A DNA stretch of 6,215 bases from an uncultured bacterium (lineage in GTDB: Bacteria > Patescibacteriota > Saccharimonadia > Saccharimonadales > Saccharimonadaceae). How positions within the stretch are numbered: position 1 is the stretch's first letter; the number at the start of each line of letters is the position of its first letter. The stretch lies in contig CAISVS010000016.1 of NCBI GenBank assembly GCA_903889015.1, positions 1 through 6,215 of the forward strand, in the 5' to 3' direction. The notes below the pieces were generated by a model that searched no databases, was not told the origin of the DNA, and saw only the letters and a program-made list of their open reading frames with translations. Position numbers and translations under genes: made by a program. Below are positions 1 through 5,540 of this stretch, one piece after another.

Positions 1-1044
1 TCAATTGATATGAGTTCACTCCAAGAAACATACAACAAGTTAGCGGCTAATTACGATGGCAAGCTTGATAAGACTGCATTGATTCAAGGTGCCAACAAAG
101 GTATGGTAGCGGCGGCTGGCGACGCATACACGACCTACTTCAGTCCATCAGAAGCAGTTGACTTTAACAACAACCTAGAAGGAAATATTGGTGGCGGAAT
201 TGGCGCTGAAATTGGCTTAAAAAACGATAATATAACAGTTGTACGACCACTCAAAGATAATCCTGCTATCAAGGCTGGGTTGTTGGCAGGCGATATTATC
301 GTAAAAGTTAATGACGAGTCGACTACTGGTTGGACAGTTGATCAGGCAGTTGGTTTGATTCGCGGTGAAGCCGGTACAACTGTAAAATTAACAATTCAAC
401 GTGGAGTTGAAACCAAAGATTATACTATTACGCGTGCCATTGTTGATAACCCAAGTGTCGACAGCAGCGTTGTGAACGGATTGGGCACGATAACAATTTC
501 ACGCTTTGACGGTGAAACTGGTGCTTTGGCTGTTACGGCCGCTCAAAATTTTGTTAAACAAGGTGTCAAGTCAGTTATTCTTGATTTACGTAATAATGGC
601 GGTGGCTATGTATCTGCTGCGGTTGACGTTGCTGGTTTGTGGTTAAAAAATCAGGTTATTGTAACCGAAAGAACAACGGATGGATCGATAAAAGATACAT
701 TAAAATCAGGCAATAACGATATTTTGGCTGGTATTCCGACTGTTGTGTTGGTTAATAATCAATCGGCTAGTGCTAGCGAAATTGTTGCCGGGGCTTTACA
801 AGATTCAAAAGCTGCTAAATTAGTTGGTGAAAAGACATTTGGTAAAGGTAGCGTCCAAGAACCAATAAAATTAAGTGGCGGTGCCGAAATAAAAGTTACA
901 GTTGCGCGTTGGTACACTCCAAATGGTAAAAACATAACTAAAGAGGGTATTACACCAGACGTATCCGCAACTTTGACACAGACGGATGTTAATAATGACA
1001 CTGATCCTCAGTTGGATGCGGCTAAAAAAGCCCTCGGTCTTTAA
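1..1044 (+). CDS. S41-family C-terminal processing peptidase with PDZ domain (CtpA/Prc type), 5' partial
   Basis: Serine protease that cleaves near the C-terminus of exported or membrane-bound proteins, acting outside the cytoplasmic membrane. The frame is open to base 1. The first ATG (base 10) has no room for a signal peptide or membrane anchor, which this family normally has, so the gene is taken as cut by the window edge. Numbering from that ATG: a helical lead-in (1-50), a PDZ domain (about 60-132, with GGGIGAEIG and the AGLLAGDIIVKV block), then the peptidase core with LDLRNNGGG (191-199). The catalytic pair is visible: Ser254 in SASASE and Lys279 in FGKG. Their spacing of 25 equals that of E. 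coli Prc S452/K477, and Gln283 and Glu257 are also in place, so the enzyme should be active. The tail after TPDV (about 315-318) is short and polar. The response regulator starts 43 bases downstream on the same strand and may be co-transcribed. Family assignment is secure; the substrate is unknown. Confidence 0.95.
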   Translation, partial: SIDMSSLQETYNKLAANYDGKLDKTALIQGANKGMVAAAGDAYTTYFSPSEAVDFNNNLEGNIGGGIGAEIGLKNDNITVVRPLKDNPAIKAGLLAGDIIVKVNDESTTGWTVDQAVGLIRGEAGTTVKLTIQRGVETKDYTITRAIVDNPSVDSSVVNGLGTITISRFDGETGALAVTAAQNFVKQGVKSVILDLRNNGGGYVSAAVDVAGLWLKNQVIVTERTTDGSIKDTLKSGNNDILAGIPTVVLVNNQSASASEIVAGALQDSKAAKLVGEKTFGKGSVQEPIKLSGGAEIKVTVARWYTPNGKNITKEGITPDVSATLTQTDVNNDTDPQLDAAKKALGL

Positions 1045-1087
1045 ATGCTTGTGTTATTAGTCGTGAATGTAGTAATATAGAGGTAAT

Positions 1088-1483
1088 ATGGATACAAAGA
1101 AAAAGATTTTACTTGTTGAAGATGACGTTGCACTGTCGGCTGTATATAAATCTCGTCTAGAGATGGAGGGTTTTGACACTCACGCCGTTAACAATGGCGA
1201 AGTGGCATTGTCAGCCGCATTGGAATTTAAGCCTGATCTGATATTGCTGGATGCTATGATGCCTAAAATTAGTGGTTTTGACGTATTGGATATTTTACGT
1301 AATACCCCTGAAACAGCTAATATTCGAATTATTATGCTAACTGCACTTAGCCAGCCTAAGGACAAAGAACGGGCTGAATCATTAGGTGTTGATGATTATT
1401 TGGTTAAATCGCAAGTTGTAATCGGTGACGTTGTTGAACGTGTTAAATATCACCTTGGTTTGATCGAAAACAAAACCGCCTAG
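1088..1483 (+). CDS. Stand-alone response regulator receiver (CheY/Spo0F-like), no output domain
   Basis: Phosphoacceptor receiver domain of a two-component system, cytoplasmic, 131 residues, which is one receiver domain and nothing more. All key residues are present: acidic pocket Glu11-Asp12-Asp13, phosphoacceptor Asp55 in LLDAMMP, switch Thr85 in MLTA, aromatic Tyr104 and Lys107 in DDYLVKS. It should therefore be phosphorylated normally. The start is supported by AGAGGT at 1079-1084, a Shine-Dalgarno placed rather close to the ATG. No histidine kinase lies in the window, so the partner is elsewhere, and with no DNA-binding domain the output must be by protein-protein contact. It follows the S41 protease gene by 43 bases and is closed by the terminator at 1502-1534. 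Whether the pair is functionally linked cannot be told from sequence. Confidence 0.95.
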   Translation: MDTKKKILLVEDDVALSAVYKSRLEMEGFDTHAVNNGEVALSAALEFKPDLILLDAMMPKISGFDVLDILRNTPETANIRIIMLTALSQPKDKERAESLGVDDYLVKSQVVIGDVVERVKYHLGLIENKTA

Positions 1484-1501
1484 TGGCATATAAATTGATA
1501 T

Positions 1502-1534
1502 AAATAAAAACTGCCATTTCGGCAGTTTTTATTT
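1502..1534. terminator. Bidirectional intrinsic terminator between the receiver gene and rpmA
   Basis: A perfect 14-bp inverted repeat (1502-1515 against 1521-1534) around a 5-base loop, ATTTC. The core is CTGCC/GGCAG, flanked by A-rich and T-rich sequence that supplies a T-tract on either strand. It begins 18 bases after the receiver stop and 16 bases after the rpmA stop read on the other strand, so one element ends both convergent transcripts. Confidence 0.95.
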
Positions 1535-1550
1535 GGTTTCAAGGTATTTG

Positions 1551-1823
1551 TTATTTTACAGAAACTTGAGTACGAGGAGTTGTTTTGCCCGTAAAGCGGC
1601 TTTTGCGAACTTTACCAAAACTGACGACACCGTCAACAGCTGCGTGAATTGTAAAATCACGGCTGGTAAATGTACCAACGCCACCGATTTTAGTTGAACC
1701 TGTTTGACGAACTAGGACTTCGCCAGTGCGAACCGTTTGGCCGCCAAAGCGTTTAACACCAAGTCGTTGACCGGGACTATTATGGACGTTTTTAGCTGTT
1801 CCACCTGCTTTAACATGTGACAT
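1551..1823 (-). CDS. rpmA: 50S ribosomal protein L27 (bL27)
   Basis: Large-subunit ribosomal protein whose N-terminal tail reaches the peptidyl transferase centre. The 90-residue product begins MSHVKAGGTAKN, contains the hallmark QRLGVKRFGGQ (residues 19-29), then LVRQTG and the SRDFTIHAAVDG segment; E. coli L27 has 85 residues. The N-terminus is the short type: the glycine pair comes at residues 7-8, without the cleavable extension found in Firmicutes L27. The start is fixed by AAGGAG on the minus strand (1831-1836), 7 bases from the ATG. The usual partner gene rplU (L21) is not next to it; the gene upstream on the same strand is a methyltransferase, and rpmA has its own promoter just upstream, so it is probably transcribed alone. 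The C-terminus ends in a basic, Thr/Ser-rich tail. Confidence 0.98.
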   Translation of the reverse strand: MSHVKAGGTAKNVHNSPGQRLGVKRFGGQTVRTGEVLVRQTGSTKIGGVGTFTSRDFTIHAAVDGVVSFGKVRKSRFTGKTTPRTQVSVK

Positions 1824-1861
1824 GAGGTAACTCCTTGAAATTTAATAACAAAATTTAGTTA

Positions 1862-1890
1862 ATTGTATCAAATATTGGTGGTAGCGTCAA
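1862..1890 (-). promoter_or_regulatory. Sigma70-type extended -10 promoter of rpmA
   Basis: Read on the minus strand: -35 TTGACG (1885-1890), a 17-base spacer, then TGA-TACAAT, that is an extended -10 with the hexamer at 1862-1867. Each hexamer differs from consensus at one position. Transcription should start near 1855, giving a leader of about 30 bases that carries the AAGGAG ribosome binding site. This is the strongest promoter match in the window, fitting for a ribosomal protein gene. Confidence 0.88.
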
Positions 1891-1900
1891 GGTGTTTGCG

Positions 1901-1915
1901 GATGTATTTTACATC
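1901..1915. repeat. Short perfect palindrome upstream of the rpmA promoter
   Basis: GATGTA, TTT, TACATC: two perfect 6-base arms around a 3-base spacer, 10 bases upstream of the rpmA -35 hexamer. It could be a dimeric regulator site or a small RNA hairpin at the 3' end of the upstream methyltransferase transcript. No T-tract follows on either strand, so it is not a standard terminator by itself. Confidence 0.5.
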
Positions 1916-1979
1916 ACCACCCCTCCACCCCCTCATTCCTCTGAATGTCCTGTTAGATGAACGATGGGGTGTAGTGGTG
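1915..1979. repeat. Long imperfect inverted repeat with G/C-run arms (hairpin; possible REP-like or 3'-end element)
   Basis: Non-coding sequence between the methyltransferase stop and the rpmA promoter. Arms pair as CACCAC (1915-1920) with GTGGTG (1974-1979), CACCCC (1926-1931) with GGGGTG (1966-1971), TC (1933-1934) with GA (1963-1964), TTC (1936-1938) with GAA (1959-1961), and TCTGA (1940-1944) with TTAGA (1953-1957, one G-T pair). This leaves an apical loop of about 8 bases and small internal loops. A competing small hairpin, CATTC-CTCT-GAATG, lies at 1934-1947. The C-run composition is unlike the flanking genes. It may end or stabilise the methyltransferase mRNA, but no T-tract follows; a dispersed REP-type repeat is the alternative. 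Confidence 0.6.
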
Positions 1980-1991
1980 GCTGGCGATTAG

Positions 1992-3179
1992 TTAGACTCT
2001 AGTTAATACCAAAAGCTCGCGGGCAACAACTTGATCTTCGCGGTAGTACAATAGGTCATTTTGTGAGATGTTGGTAAATTCGTGTGGTTTGTATCCGAAC
2101 CTAGCGATAATCGATACGATTGGCAGGTGAGTGAATCGGCCTTCTTTGTTGCGCCAAGCTGGTACGGCGATACAAACAGGCGTGCCAGATTTTATTTGTG
2201 GGCCTAGGTTGCGTAAAAATTCAGTAATAATGTGGTCACAGTTTTTGACAACTTCTTCTAGCTTGGCTGGTGATGGTGGGGCACTGAATGGTTGGCCTAA
2301 ATATGTTTCGGCAACGACGGCGCTGATTGGTTGTTGCCATTTGTTGGTCATAGCATCACCGGGGCTAAATCGGTAATTAAATTGCTTGTGATAGACTTGG
2401 TCCAACCATTCTAGGTTAGCATGGCTATATTCGGTCATCTTGGTAGACAAATCGGTACCGTAGGCGGCATAACCCATTAATACTGCCTCTTGGGGGATAA
2501 CACCTGTACCACAGAAGGGATCCAAAATAGTAGGTAGTAGTTGTGAACTACTATTTACTAACTGGCCACAGGCCAGATTAATCATAATTTGAGCTAGTTT
2601 TGGTGGTAGCATACCGACAAATGCATCACGCTTAGGGCGTTCTTGGTCGCGCTGAGCATAGGCGGTGATGTTTTGCGATCCAGTACTCTCGGCGATGTAA
2701 ATTTTGCCTTCGCGAGTTCGGATGACGATAATCTCTACTTTGTTTGGTGATAGCCCTAATTTATTATGATGGCTAGTAGCGGTACTAAGGGCAGGGTCGG
2801 AATTGGGAATCAGACGCAGACTGACGTTATGCTTTTTAAGTTTTTGTTTCAAGATTATACCGGCTTGTTGAACTTCGCGGTTGCTGACAATAAAATCGTA
2901 AACACTAATCCCAAGGGTAATTTTGCCTTCAAATGATGACCATTTGTCGGAATATAATTGGACAATTCGTTGGCTGACTTGACGCCAGTTGCTGGGTTGT
3001 AATTCGGTAATAACTTTACCGGCTTTTAGTACACCGCCAAATCTTTGAATCTCAAAATCTTCACAGTCGATTAGTACTGATTGAAGTGATATTGGGTTGA
3101 TTGCTTTGCCGCCAAAGACTCTTTCAAGTTCGGCTGTGCCAAGTGCTGGTTGTCGTCCTAAAATTGCTATGTAACTCAT
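1992..3179 (-). CDS. Trm11-like THUMP and Rossmann-fold methyltransferase (probable tRNA guanosine N2-methyltransferase family)
   Basis: Predicted SAM-dependent RNA methyltransferase related to yeast Trm11 and archaeal TrmG10, which methylate G10 of tRNA in the cytoplasm. The chosen ATG gives 395 residues beginning MSYIAILGRQPALGTAELE, the family's usual N-terminus; an upstream ATG at 3287 would add 36 residues overlapping the divergent gene. Layout: N-terminal ferredoxin-like/THUMP region (about 1-165), linker RPKRD (181-185) and LPPKLAQIMINLA (191-203), then the Rossmann domain with SAM motif DPFCGTG (220-226), acidic Asp243 (GTDLS) and Asp275 (GDA). The expected DPPY catalytic motif is absent: AETYLGQPF (290-298) stands in its place, so the exact reaction is uncertain. 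No Shine-Dalgarno precedes the start; a TATAAT box ends 6 bases upstream. The family is well supported, the tRNA G10 activity is not. Confidence 0.82.
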   Translation of the reverse strand: MSYIAILGRQPALGTAELERVFGGKAINPISLQSVLIDCEDFEIQRFGGVLKAGKVITELQPSNWRQVSQRIVQLYSDKWSSFEGKITLGISVYDFIVSNREVQQAGIILKQKLKKHNVSLRLIPNSDPALSTATSHHNKLGLSPNKVEIIVIRTREGKIYIAESTGSQNITAYAQRDQERPKRDAFVGMLPPKLAQIMINLACGQLVNSSSQLLPTILDPFCGTGVIPQEAVLMGYAAYGTDLSTKMTEYSHANLEWLDQVYHKQFNYRFSPGDAMTNKWQQPISAVVAETYLGQPFSAPPSPAKLEEVVKNCDHIITEFLRNLGPQIKSGTPVCIAVPAWRNKEGRFTHLPIVSIIARFGYKPHEFTNISQNDLLYYREDQVVARELLVLTRV

Positions 3180-3185
3180 TCTTCT

Positions 3186-3191
3186 ATTATA
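3186..3191 (-). promoter_or_regulatory. -10 box of the Trm11-like gene, leaderless arrangement
   Basis: On the minus strand a perfect TATAAT is followed by 6 bases and then the ATG at 3179. Transcription 6-7 bases after the box would begin at or next to the start codon. No purine-rich ribosome binding site fits in the gap. The -35 position shows no convincing hexamer, so the promoter is moderately supported. Confidence 0.55.
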
Positions 3192-3193
3192 CG

Positions 3194-3221
3194 TTGTTGG
3201 CGGCGTTTTGAGTGCTATAAT
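3194..3221 (+). promoter_or_regulatory. Extended -10 promoter of the flippase-xseAB operon
   Basis: Plus-strand TGC-TATAAT, an extended -10 with the hexamer at 3216-3221; a weak -35, TTGTTG, lies at 3194-3199 (16-base spacer). Transcription would start near 3228, only a few bases before the ATG at 3232, so the mRNA is nearly leaderless. The box forms the left half of the perfect palindrome TATAATTATA (3216-3225), which also reads as a -10 toward the divergent methyltransferase gene. Confidence 0.6.
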
Positions 3222-3231
3222 TATACTAGTT

Positions 3232-4263
3232 ATGACATTTCGCTCTTGGGTATCATTAATTACATTTATTTTGTTGGCGGTTGTCATCTTTTTTGGTTGG
3301 GACCAGATAATTAAAGCTTGGGGACTTTTGGGTAGTGTAAATATTTGGGTTTGGTTGATGTTGATACCTGTTCAACTTCTAAGTTATTACACGACTGGTG
3401 AAATGATGTTTTCATACCTCCGTTCAAGAGGCGATTTGAAGACAACAACTCGTTGGCAAATGACGCGAATTGCGTTGGAATTGAATTTTGTGAACCATAT
3501 TTTGCCAAGTGGTGGTGCTGCGGGCTTTTCATATCTTGGTTGGGTTTTACATCGCCATGGTGTTAGTCCGGGGCGGGCGACAATGGCGCAAATTATTCGC
3601 TTTGTTTTAACATTTGTTAGTTTTGTGTCAATCGTAATATTGGCGGTCGTTGTATTGGTATTTGACCATAAAATCGATCAAACAATAACGATAATAACGA
3701 CTGTTTTGGTTGTTACAGCTGTTGCAGGAACGTCTTTTTTGATTTATGTTGTTGGTAATCGTCATCGAATGGTTAGATTATCCGGTTGGACGACTCATGC
3801 TATCAATAAAGTAATATCTGTGTTCACGCGTGGTCGTAAAAATCATACACTTCAATTGCCAGTAGTCGAAGGATTTTTTGGTGATATTCACCAAGATTAT
3901 CTTGAGATTCGTCGCGAAAAAAAGATATTGGTTCGTCCACTTGGTTGGGCTGTATCAACTAATATTTTAGATGTTTTATTGATTCTGATTTCTTTTGGGT
4001 CTTTGGGGTACTGGATTAATCCAGCGATAGTTTTTATCGCTTTTGGTATATCATCTGTTGTCAGCATCATATCGGCTTCACCTGGTGGCGCCGGTGTTTA
4101 TGAGGCTATTATGATTTCATTTTTGGTATCGTCGGGTGTACCACCAGATGTAGCAATTGCTGGTACCTTATTGGCACGCGCAACACTGTTAACTGGCACA
4201 ATTTTGTTTGGTTACATATTTTATCAACTAACAATCAGTAAATATGGAAAAACCTCAGATTAA
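3232..4263 (+). CDS. Polytopic membrane protein, LPG synthase TM-domain/flippase-like family (UPF0104, YbhN-like)
   Basis: Integral cytoplasmic-membrane protein of 343 residues, matching the transmembrane (flippase) part of lysylphosphatidylglycerol synthase; proteins of this class without the synthase domain are thought to move lipids or lipid-linked molecules, but the substrate here is unknown. Hydrophobic segments lie at about 8-23, 36-54, 122-146, 150-175, 238-257, 264-281 and 305-333. Family motifs are NHILPSGGAAG (88-98) and SPGGAGVYEA (283-292). A basic cytoplasmic-looking loop (about 176-237) sits in the middle. The ATG at 3232 is preferred: an in-frame TTG at 3208 adds 8 residues but lies upstream of the -10 box. 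There is no Shine-Dalgarno. It is first in a tight operon, and its last 20 bases overlap xseA. No aminoacyl-transferase domain is attached, so it is not MprF itself. Confidence 0.85.
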   Translation: MTFRSWVSLITFILLAVVIFFGWDQIIKAWGLLGSVNIWVWLMLIPVQLLSYYTTGEMMFSYLRSRGDLKTTTRWQMTRIALELNFVNHILPSGGAAGFSYLGWVLHRHGVSPGRATMAQIIRFVLTFVSFVSIVILAVVVLVFDHKIDQTITIITTVLVVTAVAGTSFLIYVVGNRHRMVRLSGWTTHAINKVISVFTRGRKNHTLQLPVVEGFFGDIHQDYLEIRREKKILVRPLGWAVSTNILDVLLILISFGSLGYWINPAIVFIAFGISSVVSIISASPGGAGVYEAIMISFLVSSGVPPDVAIAGTLLARATLLTGTILFGYIFYQLTISKYGKTSD

Positions 4264-5347
4264 GCCAATTTTTAGCGTCAGTGATTTTATTGCGGTTGTT
4301 AATCAAACGCTAGAATATGCCTATCCGACCGTTGAGATTGAGGGTGAGGTTGCTTCATTTAAGGTCAATCAAGGCAAGTATGTTTTTTTTGACATCAAAG
4401 ATGCTGGCGGTAGTATTGGTTGTTTTATGAGCGTCTGGCAATTACGAGTACCAATCGAAGATGGTATGAAGGTTGTTGTGTCGGCTGTGCCAAAACTAAC
4501 TCAATGGGGTAAATTTAGTCTGACTGTTAAAACAATTCGACCTAGTGGAGAAGGGGCTTTGAAAAAAAGTTTTGAAATACTAAAGGCAAAACTAGACAAT
4601 GAAGGATTATTTGCGCTTGATCGCAAGCGTCGTTTGCCGGCCGTACCAAAACATATTGCTTTAATCTGCAGTACCCAATCGGCTGGTTATGCTGACTTTG
4701 TCAAAATATTGAATGACAGGTTTGGTGGACTGCAAGTTGACGTGGCGCATGTTCAAGTTCAAGGATCTGATGCCCCCGACCAAATTATTCGGGCAATTAA
4801 TTACTTTAATCAGCAAGAATTATTACCTGAAGTAATTGTTATTATTCGGGGTGGTGGTAGCGCTGATGATTTGTCGGCTTTCAACGACGAACCGCTAGTT
4901 AGAGCGATTGCTGGCAGTCGTATTCCAACACTGGTTGGCGTTGGCCATGAAATTGATACTAGTTTGTCTGATTTAGCAGCCGATGTTAGCGCTGCAACAC
5001 CAAGTAACGCGGCACAGATATTAGTACCTGACAGGATGGAGATTATTAGGGCGGTGCGAGTTCAGGTTGTTTCTTTATTACCTCGTATCATGCAGATGAT
5101 TGAAAGGCAAAAACAGACTATTAACGATGCGATAAATAATACTATTAGTAAAATTGAGAATGCCGCTGATGAGCAATTACGTAAAGTGTCATCACTTCGG
5201 GACGTGTTGGTCCAACTTGATCCAAATACGGTTTTAGCCAGGGGATATGCATTAATTCGAGGCGCTACAAAAGTTGGCGCAGTGATTGAAGTTGAAACAA
5301 ATAAAGATATACTGAAAGCAGAGGTAACACATGTCATCAACAAATAA
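4244..5347 (+). CDS. xseA: Exodeoxyribonuclease VII large subunit
   Basis: Catalytic large subunit of exonuclease VII, which degrades single-stranded DNA from both ends into acid-soluble oligonucleotides in complex with many small subunits. Layout: N-terminal OB-fold for DNA binding (about 8-105, with EIEGEVASF and GKYVFFDIKD), catalytic domain (about 110-265), and a helical coiled-coil plus short C-terminal segment (about 265-367). Conserved elements are RGGGSADDLSAFND (202-215) and VGHEIDT (233-239), followed by ATPSNAAQ. Asp151 aligns with the catalytic Asp155 of E. coli, but the preceding SPTGAA-type motif reads STQSAG. At 367 residues it is well short of the usual 400-456; the loss appears to be in the coiled-coil region. 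The start lies inside the flippase gene (20-base overlap) without a Shine-Dalgarno, suggesting coupled translation, and xseB overlaps its end by 17 bases. Confidence 0.96.
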   Translation: MEKPQIKPIFSVSDFIAVVNQTLEYAYPTVEIEGEVASFKVNQGKYVFFDIKDAGGSIGCFMSVWQLRVPIEDGMKVVVSAVPKLTQWGKFSLTVKTIRPSGEGALKKSFEILKAKLDNEGLFALDRKRRLPAVPKHIALICSTQSAGYADFVKILNDRFGGLQVDVAHVQVQGSDAPDQIIRAINYFNQQELLPEVIVIIRGGGSADDLSAFNDEPLVRAIAGSRIPTLVGVGHEIDTSLSDLAADVSAATPSNAAQILVPDRMEIIRAVRVQVVSLLPRIMQMIERQKQTINDAINNTISKIENAADEQLRKVSSLRDVLVQLDPNTVLARGYALIRGATKVGAVIEVETNKDILKAEVTHVINK

Positions 5348-5537
5348 ATCAATTCAAGAAAAAACAGCCGAACTGACTAAATTAGTTGCTTGGTTTGATA
5401 GTGAGAATTTTGAACTAGAATCAGCTTTGGATAATTTTAAAAAGGCTGAAAAATTAGCAGTTGATATTGAACACGATTTGCTGTCGTTAAAAAACGAAAT
5501 TCAAATCGTTAAACAAAAATTTGATAGCGAAAATTAG
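5331..5537 (+). CDS. xseB: Exodeoxyribonuclease VII small subunit
   Basis: Small helical subunit that binds the coiled-coil of XseA and is needed for exonuclease VII function. The 68-residue product (E. coli has 80) shows the family pattern: a first helix ending in WFDSENFELESALDNF (residues 21-36), which corresponds to the typical acidic-leucine block with LEEAL.AF, then a second amphipathic helix, KKAEKLAVDIEHDLLSLK (37-54). It has a genuine ribosome binding site, GAGGT at 5321-5325, 5 bases before the ATG and inside the end of xseA. Overlap with xseA by 17 bases is typical of this pair. The next gene starts 3 bases after its stop, so all three are almost certainly co-transcribed. Confidence 0.94.
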   Translation: MSSTNKSIQEKTAELTKLVAWFDSENFELESALDNFKKAEKLAVDIEHDLLSLKNEIQIVKQKFDSEN

Positions 5538-5540
5538 ATC

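Noticed and set aside
759..1001. 80-codon minus-strand open frame opposite the S41 protease core
   Set aside because: It lies antisense to catalytic and structural motifs of the protease and shows no recognisable domain.
1049..1078. Possible promoter (TTGTGT, 18 bases, TAATAT) for the receiver gene
   Set aside because: Both hexamers are weak, and the predicted transcription start would fall at or after the ribosome binding site at 1079-1084, making it useless for that site.
2131..2376. 81-codon plus-strand open frame inside the methyltransferase gene
   Set aside because: Shadow of a well-conserved minus-strand coding region containing recognisable motifs; no start signals.
3208..3231. TTG start adding 8 residues to the flippase-like protein
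   Set aside because: It lies upstream of the -10 box at 3216-3221, so it would not be on the transcript from that promoter, and it has no ribosome binding site.
3180..3287. N-terminal 36-residue extension of the Trm11-like protein from an ATG at 3287
   Set aside because: It would overlap the divergent flippase gene and its promoter, and the downstream MSYIAILGRQ start matches the family N-terminus and sits behind a TATAAT box.
5062..5352. 96-codon minus-strand open frame opposite the end of xseA
   Set aside because: Composition is that of an antisense shadow of xseA and there is no independent promoter or ribosome binding evidence.
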